Assembly (NCBI RefSeq): GCF_029109325.1
Contig: NZ_JAQKQJ010000007.1
Location: 1-64,000 of the forward strand
Reading direction: 5' to 3'
DNA length: 64,000 nt
Source of the DNA: Nodosilinea sp. PGN35
Lineage (GTDB): Bacteria > Cyanobacteriota > Cyanobacteriia > Phormidesmidales > Phormidesmidaceae
The notes under the pieces are model-generated. The model saw nothing but the letters and a program-made list of their open reading frames with translations. It did no database searches and had not been told where the DNA came from. Of the stretch, positions 46,352-55,534 are shown in pieces. Position 1 is the first letter of the stretch, and each line of letters opens with the position of its first letter. A program made the translations under genes and the position numbers.

Positions 46352-46948
46352 CTAGAGCTGCTGCAGCCACCGCTGCTCGGCGGCGGTAGCGTGTCGCCAC
46401 TGGCCGGGCTGGAGCTCACCCAGGCGCAGATGGGCGATCGCCTGGCGCACTAGCCGCAGCGTAGGATGGCCAACAGCTGCCGTCATGCGGCGCACCTGGC
46501 GGTTTTTGCCCTCTTGCAGAGTAATTGCCAACCAGGCGGTGGGAATGCGTTGGCGGTAGCGAATCGGTGGGTCGCGATCGGGCAGAGGCGGGGCGATCGC
46601 CAACCGTTCGACCTGACAGGGGCGGGTGCGGTACCCCTTAATACTCACCCCCTGCCGCAGCTGCGCCAGAGCCGCCTGAGTCGGCACCTGTTCGACCTGG
46701 GCCCAGTAGGTGCGGGGGTGCCCAAAGCGGGGTTCGCTGAGGCGGTGCTGGACTCGACCGTGATTGGTCAACAGCATCAGCCCCTCGCTGTCAAAGTCGA
46801 GGCGGCCCACCGGATACACATCGGCAATGGGAATAAAGTCTTTGAGGGTAAGCCGGGGGGCTGAGCCAGGGGCTGGGGGAGTGCTCCCGGCACTGAACTG
46901 ACTGAGCACGTTGTAGGGTTTGTAGAACAAGACGTACTGGTATCCCAT
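46352..46948 (-). CDS. Pseudouridine synthase (RluE/RsuA family)
   Basis: Isomerises uridine in ribosomal RNA; the 198-residue size and lack of an S4 domain fit RluE (23S rRNA). FYKPYNVLSQF, YPVGRLDFDSEGLMLLTNHG (catalytic Asp in GRLDFDSEGL) and EGKNRQVRRMTAAVGHPTLR are the family motifs. The 46069-46351 gap separating it from the PP2C gene shows no gene. Confidence 0.92.
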   Translation of the reverse strand: MGYQYVLFYKPYNVLSQFSAGSTPPAPGSAPRLTLKDFIPIADVYPVGRLDFDSEGLMLLTNHGRVQHRLSEPRFGHPRTYWAQVEQVPTQAALAQLRQGVSIKGYRTRPCQVERLAIAPPLPDRDPPIRYRQRIPTAWLAITLQEGKNRQVRRMTAAVGHPTLRLVRQAIAHLRLGELQPGQWRHATAAEQRWLQQL

Positions 46949-47081
46949 GGCTCTAATGCAATCTATGTATTAATCTGCAACATTTCATTGCAACACTTGT
47001 GGAAATGTTGAGAAACCATGGTCGTTAGGGTGAGGCCGATATGCTGATCTCTAATAGGACTGATTCTGGCAGGACAACACC

Positions 47082-47396
47082 ATGGATACCGGAAATAAGT
47101 ATCGCTTCGCTTGCACCCTCACCTTTGGCGACATCTATGGGCAAATTATCGCCTGGCTGGTAATTTTGTTTGTCAGTTTGGCGGCATCCCTGGCGCTGAT
47201 GGGAGCCCGGCAGCCGATCTTTGCCCTGGCCACCGTAGGGCTAATTTTGGTGCTGTCGCTGCCGTTTTTGCTGTTTGCCTTTGTCACTACGCTGCTCAAC
47301 CACATTGAGTTTGAGCCGGTAGATGCCAGTGAAGCGGCCTCCAGCCGACCCGATCGAGGGGTGGCCTCATCTACGCCGGCGCGGGCGATGAGTTAG
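47082..47396 (+). CDS. Small two-helix membrane protein
   Basis: A 104-residue protein with two membrane helices (IIAWLVILFVSLAASLALMG and FALATVGLILVLSLPFLLFA) and a disordered C-terminal tail. No domain recognised. Its stop overlaps the 3' end of the convergent TPR gene by 4 bp. Confidence 0.65.
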   Translation: MDTGNKYRFACTLTFGDIYGQIIAWLVILFVSLAASLALMGARQPIFALATVGLILVLSLPFLLFAFVTTLLNHIEFEPVDASEAASSRPDRGVASSTPARAMS

Positions 47397-48286
47397 GGCG
47401 CTGACGGGGTGGGGGCAGGTTCGGTGGGCATCGGCTGAGCGGGAGCGGGCTCTACAATATCGCTGCCGCTGGCCTCTGGGGTCGCCTGGCTCTGAACCGC
47501 CATCTGCCCAATTTGATCTTTAAACTGTGCGGGGGCTAGGGTCGTGGCCTGGGCAAAGAGCGCCTGGGAGGTTTCGGTATCGCCCTGATCTCGCAGCACC
47601 AGCGCCTTGGCCAGAACGGGGCGAAAATCTTCGGGGGCGGCGGCGATGGTTTCGTCGTATAGAGCGATCGCCTGGGCTGGGCTGTTGTTCTCGACATGTA
47701 CCTGAGCCAGCAGCAGCTTCACCGAAGTGGGGTCAAAGCCAGCTGCGCCGTCTGTCTGTAGCTGATCGGCGGTTTTGAGGGTGTCTTGCAGCAGACCAAT
47801 GGCCGCCTGGGGCCGCCCTTGCTCAACCAAGAGCACCGTGAGGCCCTGAAGGGCATTCATGTTGCCGGGCTGCTGATCGAGTACCTGGCGGTAGGTCTGG
47901 GCTGCGCCCTCAAGATCGCCCATCTGCTGACGGGTTTGGCCTAGCAGCACCGCGTAGTCGGGCACATCGGGGTTGAGGGCAACCAGCTTCTCGAGGGGAG
48001 CGACTACGCCGTCAATGTCCCCCAGCTGAATGCGGGCATCGATCAGCCCCTGGAGGGCAGTTTGGTTATCGGGTTCGCGTTCTAGCACGAGTTCGTAGCC
48101 TCGAGCCTGGGCTTCGAGATCGGCCTGCATGGCGACGGGGTCGGCAGCGGGATTGGCATCGGCGGTGCTGCTGGCGCGGCGATTGCCGTTGCTGCCCAGA
48201 ATCGGCAGCAGCGACAGCGATAAAAAGGCCGCCAATGCCAGGGTTAAAACGGTGCCAACGAGCCAACGGTTGCGATTTGCGGTCAC
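47393..48286 (-). CDS. Membrane-anchored TPR protein
   Basis: The 297-residue protein has one N-terminal membrane segment (LVGTVLTLALAAFLSLSLLP) and at least four TPR-like units (LEREPDNQTALQGLIDARI, LVALNPDVPDYAVLLGQTR, VLDQQPGNMNALQGLTVLLV, ALYDETIAAAPEDFRPVLAK), then a proline-rich tail. TPR proteins of this kind scaffold membrane assemblies; no partner is evident. A 452-bp gap lies upstream. Confidence 0.85.
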   Translation of the reverse strand: MTANRNRWLVGTVLTLALAAFLSLSLLPILGSNGNRRASSTADANPAADPVAMQADLEAQARGYELVLEREPDNQTALQGLIDARIQLGDIDGVVAPLEKLVALNPDVPDYAVLLGQTRQQMGDLEGAAQTYRQVLDQQPGNMNALQGLTVLLVEQGRPQAAIGLLQDTLKTADQLQTDGAAGFDPTSVKLLLAQVHVENNSPAQAIALYDETIAAAPEDFRPVLAKALVLRDQGDTETSQALFAQATTLAPAQFKDQIGQMAVQSQATPEASGSDIVEPAPAQPMPTEPAPTPSAP

Positions 48287-48738
48287 GGGTCTACCTCATC
48301 ATGGGAGCGACGCGATCGCCTACAAGGGGGCGATCGCAAACAGACGTGCAGAAAAATGATCTTAACGTTTTACCCTGGGGTTGAACCTGGGCTTTAGGCC
48401 CCCCAGGCCATAGACAGGGCTACACTAGCAAAGAAGTTGCCAAAAAGCTCAGAAACAATACGGATTGCTAACCGTCTCCGATGGAAAATTAGGACAGTTG
48501 CTTGGTTCAACGGCCCACTGGCGGCGACAGGGAACCTCCTGGGGTTAGACAATAGTCCTGAGGAAGTTGGCCTGGCCCGTTTGTGAAGTCTTTGATGGGT
48601 TGCATTAGCGGCTTAAATATTTGCCCTGGCATGCACATTAAAGGGTGAATGTTACGCTAGGCTTACAGGCTAAGTCAGGCGCAGAGTTGCCGTTGCGCCG
48701 GGTGACCGGTTGATGTTGAGAGGGAGATCGGTGGTGTC
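48287..48738. other. Intergenic region
   Basis: 452 bp between the TPR gene and the next plus-strand gene. A weak 6-bp hairpin (CCTGGG at 48386 / CCCAGG at 48402) and a few short repeats are all I can point to. It probably contains promoters for both flanking genes. Confidence 0.45.
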
Positions 48739-49869
48739 ATGGGTTCTGCAGAGCAAGACGCTTTTAAAAGCGACGCTAACGCTAAGGATAGTCACGAGAA
48801 AGGGACAGCCTCCGCTGCGGATAGACCATCGCTCATGTCGCCTCCCCAGCGTCCGGTACGTCCGGTGCGTCCCGCCCCTGCCCCCGAGACGGTGGCTGTT
48901 AAACCGCTGGCCAAGGGAGCTGACACCGCTGTGGTCATGCCCAAGGCAACCTTAGCCAACAAGACTAAGGTGCCGGAGCCTGTGCTGCCGGAGCCTGACC
49001 CCGCCGCCTATCGCTACCAGCCGATTGCGCCCCCCAGCGAACCCATGCAGTACCGGGCCATCGGCCTGGTGCGAGGCACCTACGAACCCAGCGAGGCCGA
49101 TCAGCTCAACCGGGGCAATCTGACCACCGAAGATGGCCACGTAATCGATTCGGTGCTGCTCGGGCGCATCACCAGCCTGGTGAAGAAACATATCGATCTG
49201 ACTGTTCCCCACCTCTGGGTCGTCTATCCCCGCACCCGGCGCGAGCTAGACAATGACGACCAGGATCTGCACTTACAAATTGTGGGGGTTTGGGAGCCTG
49301 AAACCCTGGGTCTGCCCGGAGAAACCCCCGCCAGCGAAGACGGGGACGACGCTGAAGAAGCCGACTCGGAAAAGCCGGATTTGGCCGATCTGCCGCCGGT
49401 AGACGATAACTTCTTCTCCATTCGCGGTGAGGTGGTGAAATACACCCCCGAAGATCAGTGCATTGCTGTCAAAATCTTGCAGGGGGCCAAGCGTACCCCA
49501 GGTGCGTCTAAACCGTTTAAGCTGCTGCTCCACGGCACCATTGAGGGTCGCACCGTTGGCTATTTCTGGGACTTTAAAGTCAAGCGCGAGGCCAAAGTAC
49601 TGGTGCTGAGCGAAGCCTCGCCCGTCGGCATTGTGCCGCCCAAGAAGCGAGCCAAGGGCAGCGGTGGCGCTGGCCCCCGCCGAGGTAAGCCCGGCATGCG
49701 CAGCGGGCCAGGGGGCAGCCGTCCACCCATGCCCAGCCGTCGCCCCACCGGGGTTAAAGGCAACGATCCCGGAGCAGATGCTCGTTCCGAGTCGCCCGAT
49801 CGCCTGACGAGTCGCCCCAAAAAGCGCGATGACACCCCTGAGAGCAGCCCTGAGGCAAGCGCTGAGTAG
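48739..49869 (+). CDS. Conserved hypothetical protein with disordered ends
   Basis: A 376-residue protein with a central ordered core (~105-300) and low-complexity ends: proline/alanine-rich at the front and Arg/Gly/Pro-rich at the back (GGAGPRRGKPGMRSGPGGSR). Core segments include QYRAIGLVRGTYEPSEADQL, LLGRITSLVKKHIDLTVPHL and LLLHGTIEGRTVGYFWDFKV. The basic tail suggests RNA or DNA binding. No named domain recognised; it looks like a cyanobacteria-specific family. It converges with the homocysteine gene 6 bp away. Confidence 0.75.
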   Translation: MGSAEQDAFKSDANAKDSHEKGTASAADRPSLMSPPQRPVRPVRPAPAPETVAVKPLAKGADTAVVMPKATLANKTKVPEPVLPEPDPAAYRYQPIAPPSEPMQYRAIGLVRGTYEPSEADQLNRGNLTTEDGHVIDSVLLGRITSLVKKHIDLTVPHLWVVYPRTRRELDNDDQDLHLQIVGVWEPETLGLPGETPASEDGDDAEEADSEKPDLADLPPVDDNFFSIRGEVVKYTPEDQCIAVKILQGAKRTPGASKPFKLLLHGTIEGRTVGYFWDFKVKREAKVLVLSEASPVGIVPPKKRAKGSGGAGPRRGKPGMRSGPGGSRPPMPSRRPTGVKGNDPGADARSESPDRLTSRPKKRDDTPESSPEASAE

Positions 49870-49875
49870 GCCGGG

Positions 49876-51060
49876 TTAACTGCCCAGGGCGTCCTGGGGC
49901 AAAAAGGCCCGATCCTGGGGGAGAGAGGCTACTGGGGCCGCCAGCTCAAACTGTCCGGCCTCAATCCAGGCTTTTAGCTCATCGGCCACCTGGCGAGCCC
50001 TGTAGACGCTGGCCAGCGGTGCTGTACGCACCGGCTGGCCTTCAATGGTAATGCTGCCAGACTTGAGCTGGGCATAGCTGACCAGTCCAAAGGTGGGCCG
50101 CACCCGCCGGGGAATGGAGAAATCCATCACGGGGGCGACAATGTCGGCATCCTGCACGGCGCAGTGGGCGGCTACCTGCTCGTTGAGAATGGGGATTGGC
50201 ACGCCGACCCCGAGCATCAGCGACGGGCCGTAGCCCTTGAAGTAGCAGCCCCGCACCCAGCGGGGCTGCATTTGTTTGGCGTCGCCGATCAGGGCCAGGG
50301 TAGCAGCCGGGCCGATGGGGGTGCGGTTGGGCAGCCGCCGCTGCAGCGGAAAGTGCTGGGTGCCCTCCCAGGCGAGGTAGCCAATACCGCCGCCGAAGAA
50401 GATGCGGGTACCGATGCCGACGGCCTCCAGGTCAGGATCGTTGAGCAGCGGCGACAGTGCTCCTGGATTGGCGTACACCGCATTGCCGAGGCGGGGCTGA
50501 AGGGGGCCGAGGTAGGTGGACAGGGGGCGATCGCCCCCGTTTACCCCCACAATAAAATTCTGGTAGAGCCCACGGGGGCTAAACAGGTAGAACTGATTGA
50601 TGCTGTCGCGGGTAATGGTGGTCTCCAGGGCGGTGCGGGGGTAGCAGTCGGTGCCGTGGCCCGTGGCCTGGAGCGGCACGCTGCGCCCGGCGATCAGATC
50701 GGCAATCACGTGGCCGCCGCCGTGCTCCCGCACGGTTTCGGTATCGCCCAGGTCGGCCCCGCGCCCGGCCACGGCGGGCTGGCTGGCCCCCAGGCAGACA
50801 TCGACTGCGCCAAAGCCGGCGTAGGCGGGCACCCCATCCAGGTAGCATTCCAGCAGCTTGATGGGCGGGTCGGTGTGGCCCAGGTTGAGTATGGCCCCCG
50901 ACGATTCCATGGGTTCAAAGGTGCCGGTGACCACTACATCCACCGCTTTGGCGGCGGCGGCAATGCCCTGCTCCTGGGCCTGCACCTTAAAGGCTTCGGC
51001 GGTCTGCACCACCACCTGCCCGGCGCGAATTTTGGCGTTGATGCTGTCGATGGTGCGCAT
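49876..51060 (-). CDS. Homocysteine biosynthesis protein (HcyBio/DUF39)
   Basis: Member of the HcyBio family, implicated in methanogenic archaea in making homocysteine from aspartate semialdehyde and sulfide. The 394-residue protein has SINAKIRAGQVVVQTAEAFK, VVTGTFEPMESSGAILNLGH, ECYLDGVPAYAGFGAVDVCL and FFGGGIGYLAWEGTQH, as in the family. The partner ferredoxin-domain protein is not next to it. Start chosen at ATG 51060. It lies in a tight minus-strand array with a small membrane gene (8 bp) and prmA. Confidence 0.9.
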   Translation of the reverse strand: MRTIDSINAKIRAGQVVVQTAEAFKVQAQEQGIAAAAKAVDVVVTGTFEPMESSGAILNLGHTDPPIKLLECYLDGVPAYAGFGAVDVCLGASQPAVAGRGADLGDTETVREHGGGHVIADLIAGRSVPLQATGHGTDCYPRTALETTITRDSINQFYLFSPRGLYQNFIVGVNGGDRPLSTYLGPLQPRLGNAVYANPGALSPLLNDPDLEAVGIGTRIFFGGGIGYLAWEGTQHFPLQRRLPNRTPIGPAATLALIGDAKQMQPRWVRGCYFKGYGPSLMLGVGVPIPILNEQVAAHCAVQDADIVAPVMDFSIPRRVRPTFGLVSYAQLKSGSITIEGQPVRTAPLASVYRARQVADELKAWIEAGQFELAAPVASLPQDRAFLPQDALGS

Positions 51061-51068
51061 GGGCAAGC

Positions 51069-51278
51069 CTAGGAGTTAGAGCTGCGCCGCAGCCAAAAAA
51101 GACTGCCCATCAGCGCCGAGGGGGCCAGCAGCAGTGTTATGACTAAACCTAGGGTGGGGTTGTTTTGAGCCGCCTGAGAACCCGCTAGCGCCACGGGTAC
51201 CCCGTACTTGATTAGCGCACTCAGGACTGCCGAGAGCCCGATCACCTTGGCTACAAAGCCGACATCAGAACGATTCAT
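51069..51278 (-). CDS. Small two-helix membrane protein (69 aa)
   Basis: Two membrane helices (VIGLSAVLSALIKYGVPVAL and LGLVITLLLAPSALMGSLFW) and a short basic end. It starts 4 bp after the prmA stop and ends 8 bp before the HcyBio start, so it is co-transcribed with both. It looks like a cyanobacterial conserved protein of unknown function. Confidence 0.72.
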   Translation of the reverse strand: MNRSDVGFVAKVIGLSAVLSALIKYGVPVALAGSQAAQNNPTLGLVITLLLAPSALMGSLFWLRRSSNS

Positions 51279-51282
51279 AGGT

Positions 51283-52185
51283 TCAGGCGGGCGATCGCCG
51301 CACGTTGAGACAGCACCACTCCTGTCGCCGCCAGAGGGTGGCCACTACCCAGCCGTGCTGCTCGAGGGTGTCGGCCACCAGCTTCGACTGGTCGAGCAAA
51401 ATGCCGCTGAGAATGCCCCAGCCGTCGGGGGTGACAATGGTGTGCATCTGAGGAATCAGATCCATAATCACCTCCGCCAGAATGTTGCAGACAATGCCGT
51501 CTACGGGGGCGTCAATGGCGGCGGCGATCGCCTCCAGACTGCCGTGCAGCAGCGGTAGCTGCTCATCGCTCAGCCCGTTCAGGGTGCGGTTGCCGACAGC
51601 GGAATGGATGGCCAAATCGTCGGTATCGGCGGCGTAGGCCCGCCTAGCACCCAGCAGCAGCGCCCCGATCGAGAGAATCCCCGAGCCACAGCCAATATCG
51701 GCAATGGTGACGTCGGTCTTCTCGTAGGTGAGCCGCATTTCCAGCGACTCCAGGCAGAGCTGGGTGGTGGGGTGGTTGCCCGTGCCAAAGGCCACGCCGG
51801 GGTCGAGGCGCAGCACGAGGCGATCGTTGTCGGGCGGGGGCTCTAGCCAGGCGGGGGTAATGAGGAAGCGATCGCCAATCGGTTCGGGCTGCCAGTGGTC
51901 TTTCCAGCTCTTAGACCAGTCTTCCTCGTCGATTAGCTGCCAGCTGATGCGGGGCAGCGCCAGATCGTTACAGAGGGCGTCTTGTTTGATCAGCAGGGCC
52001 ATGGCCGACAGGTCGAGCAGCTCTAGCCGATGCTGCGGGAAATAGGCCTGCACCACGCAGGATGAACCCCGCTGCTGGGTCGAGGTGCCCTGGCTGCCAA
52101 AGCTATCAAACCGCCAAAAAACCGTGTCCTCCAATGACGGATCGCACAGTACCTTTACTTCCCACCAGGTGTTGACCACGGCCAT
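51283..52185 (-). CDS. prmA: Ribosomal protein L11 methyltransferase
   Basis: SAM-dependent methyltransferase for ribosomal protein L11. Across 300 residues: [20 protein letters not shown], the SAM motif [20 protein letters not shown] and the catalytic region [18 protein letters not shown]. Length is normal. serA lies upstream on the same strand, a pairing common in cyanobacteria; a dispersed GTAGGGTGGG-type repeat sits between them. Confidence 0.94.
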   Translation of the reverse strand: MAVVNTWWEVKVLCDPSLEDTVFWRFDSFGSQGTSTQQRGSSCVVQAYFPQHRLELLDLSAMALLIKQDALCNDLALPRISWQLIDEEDWSKSWKDHWQPEPIGDRFLITPAWLEPPPDNDRLVLRLDPGVAFGTGNHPTTQLCLESLEMRLTYEKTDVTIADIGCGSGILSIGALLLGARRAYAADTDDLAIHSAVGNRTLNGLSDEQLPLLHGSLEAIAAAIDAPVDGIVCNILAEVIMDLIPQMHTIVTPDGWGILSGILLDQSKLVADTLEQHGWVVATLWRRQEWCCLNVRRSPA

Positions 52186-52268
52186 CTAGGGGCTGCCTCA
52201 CAACGATCAAACTCAGGCAAACTTAGGCTAACGCGCTACCTCTGCCCTGCGCTCATAACCGTAACCCC

Positions 52269-52336
52269 GTAGGGTGGGCACCGCCCACCGCCGACCTTCT
52301 GGACAAGCCAATCGCCGTTGCCTTTGCCCATCCTAC
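52269..52336. repeat. GTAGGGTGGGCA inverted repeat
   Basis: GTAGGGTGGGCA (52269-52280) and TGCCCATCCTAC (52325-52336) form an imperfect 12-bp inverted repeat (one mismatch) around a GC-rich centre that includes an internal GGGCACCGCCC. The same element family occurs near 3900 and 4162. It sits between serA and prmA. Confidence 0.75.
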
Positions 52337-52350
52337 AGGGTTTCTCAAAC

Positions 52351-53931
52351 CTACAGGTTCACCGTGTAGGCATCGCGAATGCCCGGCACCTTGAGAATTT
52401 CCTCTAAAATGCCCTCCGGCAGCGGGTCATCGAGGCTGAGGGCCATGACCGCATCGCCGCGCACAATTTTGCGGCCCACCTGCATGCTGGCAATATTGAC
52501 GTTAAAGCTGCCCAACAGCGAACCAATTTTGCCGATAATGCCCGGCATATCGCGGTGCAGGGTAAACAGCATGTGCTGGGTCGGCGGCACGTTGATGGGG
52601 AACTCGTCGATGTCGGTGACGCGAATCTCGCTGCCCCCCAGCAGCACGCCCGTGACGGAGTGCTCGCCCAGGCTGCCCTTGGCGGACAGGTTCAACGAGC
52701 CCGTGTAGTCGCGAATGTCGGCATCGCGGGTTTCAATCACGTGAATGCCGCGCTCTTTGGCTTCAATGGAGGCGTTGACGTAGTTGACCCGCTCCTGCAG
52801 GGCGTGGGAGAGCAGCCCCTTGAGCGCCGCCACCATGATCGGCTGAGTATCGCCCCCGGCAATGTCGCCCTGGAGGCGCACCGTCAGTTCTTCGACCCGG
52901 CCTCCGGCCAGTTGCCCTACCAGGTTGCCCAGGGTTTCGGCCAGTTGCAGGTAGGGACGCAGCTTTTGCATCACCTCGGGGCGCAGGCCGGGGATATTCA
53001 CCGCCGATCGCGCCGGTAGCCCCAGCAGCACATCGCGAATTTGCTCGGCCACATCGATGGCCACATTCACCTGGGCCTCTTCGGTGGAGGCCCCCAGGTG
53101 GGGGGTGAGAATCACCGCTTTGTCTAGCTCCCGCAGCTCCGACTCGCCCAGGGGTTCAGACTCGTAGACATCCAGGGCCGCGCCGCCGATGGTGCCCTCA
53201 CGCAGGGCCTTGGCCAGGGCGACTTCGTCAATAATGCCGCCCCGAGCGCAGTTGATGATCCGCACCGTCGGCTTCATGGTCGCCAGGGCTTTCTCATCGA
53301 CTAAGTGGGTGGTCTCGGGGGTCTTGGGCAGGTGCAGGGTGATGTAGTCGGCCTCGCGGAACAGCAGGTCGAGCTCCACCAGGCGGCAGCCCAGCTGCTC
53401 GGCCCGCTCCGCCGAAATAAACGGGTCGTAGGCCAGCAGCTTCATGCCCATCGCCCGCGCCACGGTGGCCACGTGGGAGCCGATTTTGCCCAGGCCCACC
53501 ACCCCCAGGGTTTTCTTGTAGATCTCAACCCCGGTGAAGTCTTTGCGCTTCCATTCGCCCGATTTCACGGAGCGATCGGCGCTGGGAATGTAGCGCGACA
53601 TCGCCATCATCATGGCCAGGGCGTGCTCTGCCGCCGCGATGGTGTTGCCCTCGGGGGAGTTGACTACCACAATGCCCCGCCGGGTGGCCTCGGGCACATC
53701 GACGTTATCGACTCCAACCCCAGCTCGACCAATAATCTTCAGGTTCTGGCCTGCCTCAATCACGGCCTTGGTCACCCTGGTGCCCGAGCGAATCATCAGC
53801 GCGTCGTAGTCGCCAATGGCGGCCACCAGTTCCTCTGGAGAAAGGCTGGTGTTGACATCCACCTGGGCAACTTGGGAGAGAATATCGAGACCCGCCTGAT
53901 CGATGGGGTCGGAAACTAAAACCTTGGGCAT
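52351..53931 (-). CDS. serA: D-3-phosphoglycerate dehydrogenase
   Basis: First enzyme of serine biosynthesis from 3-phosphoglycerate. The 526-residue long-form protein has GRAGVGVDNVDVPEATRRGI, the NAD-binding VVGLGKIGSHVATVARAMGM, NCARGGIIDEVALAKALREG, HLGASTEEAQVNVA and a C-terminal ACT domain (HMLFTLHRDMPGIIGKIGSL) for feedback. Upstream of it lies a repeat-rich gap. It appears to be the first gene of the serA-prmA-HcyBio array. Confidence 0.95.
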   Translation of the reverse strand: MPKVLVSDPIDQAGLDILSQVAQVDVNTSLSPEELVAAIGDYDALMIRSGTRVTKAVIEAGQNLKIIGRAGVGVDNVDVPEATRRGIVVVNSPEGNTIAAAEHALAMMMAMSRYIPSADRSVKSGEWKRKDFTGVEIYKKTLGVVGLGKIGSHVATVARAMGMKLLAYDPFISAERAEQLGCRLVELDLLFREADYITLHLPKTPETTHLVDEKALATMKPTVRIINCARGGIIDEVALAKALREGTIGGAALDVYESEPLGESELRELDKAVILTPHLGASTEEAQVNVAIDVAEQIRDVLLGLPARSAVNIPGLRPEVMQKLRPYLQLAETLGNLVGQLAGGRVEELTVRLQGDIAGGDTQPIMVAALKGLLSHALQERVNYVNASIEAKERGIHVIETRDADIRDYTGSLNLSAKGSLGEHSVTGVLLGGSEIRVTDIDEFPINVPPTQHMLFTLHRDMPGIIGKIGSLLGSFNVNIASMQVGRKIVRGDAVMALSLDDPLPEGILEEILKVPGIRDAYTVNL

Positions 53932-54274
53932 GGGTCGGCCATAAAAATGTCACAGGGATCTACTTTACTGCAAAGGTGGAGCGGGGCATTAGTGTGGGGA
54001 GTACTTTTGGGGTGGGCGGGTTGATGGGTTGGCGAGTTAGTAGGTTGGCAGGTTGGCAGATTGGGATGTTAGCGGGAAGGTGGAAGAGGTAGCAGGTTGC
54101 CAAGTTGGGACATTAGCGGGGGGAGTGATCAAATTTTTGTGTGAATCCCGGCTCTTAAAAACGGTAAATCAAGGGTTTCAGCCCCATCAGGCACGATTTT
54201 CTGAACAATCCCTAGCGGGTGCAACCTCTCCAACCCTCAACCCTTTAACCCTTCACACCTTCAACTTCAACCCT
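53932..54274. other. Low-complexity intergenic region
   Basis: 343 bp containing GGTTGGC/GTTAG-type direct repeats (54000-54120) and, at the other end, a CCTTCAAAC/CAACCCTT-type tract (54225-54300) that runs into the last codons of hemW. No gene seen. Confidence 0.65.
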
Positions 54275-55492
54275 TCAAACCTCTACACCTTCAAACCCCT
54301 CTAATACCCCAAAGCAGTCAGAGAGCACGACATTAGAAAACAGAAATCCTTCGGGATCGCTGAGGAGCAATCGCTGGGGGGTATCCCAGGTGTCGCCCTC
54401 TAGCATGACCCAGCCCTGGGCAATGTGGGGGGCGAGGGCGGCGCGCAGGGTGGCCCAGGTGGTGGGGTCGCAGAGCGATCGCACCTCATCCCCACCGATC
54501 CCCTCTTTTAACCGCAAACCCACCATCAGTCGATCTAACAACTGCTCTAGGGGCGGTGTGGGTGGCTCGGTGTGGATGCCCCCAGCGACCTGAAAGTCCT
54601 TGACCCACTGGGCGTAAGTGGCCAGGGTGCGGGGGCGGCTAACCCGCTGGAACTGGGTGTAGCTGGTGGCCCCCAGGCCAAAGCCGTAGTAGGGCTGATT
54701 GCGCCAGTAGGTCAAATTATGCTGACATTGGTGCCCTGGCTGGGCGTAGTTAGAGACCTCGTAGTGGTCGTAGCCCTGGGCGGTGAGAAAGGCTTGGGCG
54801 AGCCGATACATGGTCGCTGTCTGCTCATCGGTGGGCAGGGGCTGGTCGCCCGGCTGGTAGCGTTGGGCAAACACCGTTTGGGGTTCGACCGTGAGGTCGT
54901 AGATCGACAGGTGATGGGGGTAGAGGGCGATCGCTTTAGACAAGCCAATTTCCCAATCAGTTATGGTCTGGTGTGGTAATCCCGAAATCAAATCCAGGCT
55001 CCAGTTGGGCATGGCGACCTGGTGGAGCCAGTCCACAGAACGGTAAACATCGGCGACGCGGTGGTAGCGGCCACAGCTTTCTAGAATTTCGTCGTTCAAT
55101 GCCTGAACGCCCAGGCTAATGCGAGTAATGCCTGCGGCCAGATAGCCTCGGAGATGCGCTAGATCAAAGGTGCCCGGATCCATTTCCATGGAGATTTCGG
55201 CGGTGGGGTCAATGCCAAAGCGGCGATCGAGGTGGGTGAGGATGGTTTCGAGCTGGGGGACAGAGAGCAGGGAAGGGGTGCCGCCGCCGAAGAATATGGT
55301 TTGTAAAGGGTATTCGTTGAGCTTGGGAGTTGTCGCAATTTCTTCGCAGAGCAGAGCTACGTAACGTTCCACGGTGCCGGAAGTTTCGCCCCGCTGGTGG
55401 TTGCCCAGCACCGAGATGGGGAAGTCGCAGTAGAAGCAGCGACGGCGGCAAAAGGGAATGTGAACGTAGGCAGAGGCCGGGTGGGCAATCAT
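54275..55492 (-). CDS. hemW: Radical SAM heme chaperone HemW
   Basis: Heme-binding radical SAM protein related to the oxygen-independent coproporphyrinogen oxidase HemN but acting as a heme chaperone. The 405-residue protein has the cluster motif HIPFCRRRCFYCDFPIS (CxxxCxxC), TIFFGGGTPSLLS, and MEMDPGTFDLAHLRGYLAAG, the HemW-type signatures; the HemN-specific fourth cysteine is not required. The last residues (EGFEGVEV) are encoded in a repeat tract, so the C-terminus may be extended relative to relatives. Confidence 0.9.
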   Translation of the reverse strand: MIAHPASAYVHIPFCRRRCFYCDFPISVLGNHQRGETSGTVERYVALLCEEIATTPKLNEYPLQTIFFGGGTPSLLSVPQLETILTHLDRRFGIDPTAEISMEMDPGTFDLAHLRGYLAAGITRISLGVQALNDEILESCGRYHRVADVYRSVDWLHQVAMPNWSLDLISGLPHQTITDWEIGLSKAIALYPHHLSIYDLTVEPQTVFAQRYQPGDQPLPTDEQTATMYRLAQAFLTAQGYDHYEVSNYAQPGHQCQHNLTYWRNQPYYGFGLGATSYTQFQRVSRPRTLATYAQWVKDFQVAGGIHTEPPTPPLEQLLDRLMVGLRLKEGIGGDEVRSLCDPTTWATLRAALAPHIAQGWVMLEGDTWDTPQRLLLSDPEGFLFSNVVLSDCFGVLEGFEGVEV

Positions 55493-55534
55493 TGAGAAGG
55501 GCTATCCCTGGGAAACGCTGGGCAGGGAGGCCGC

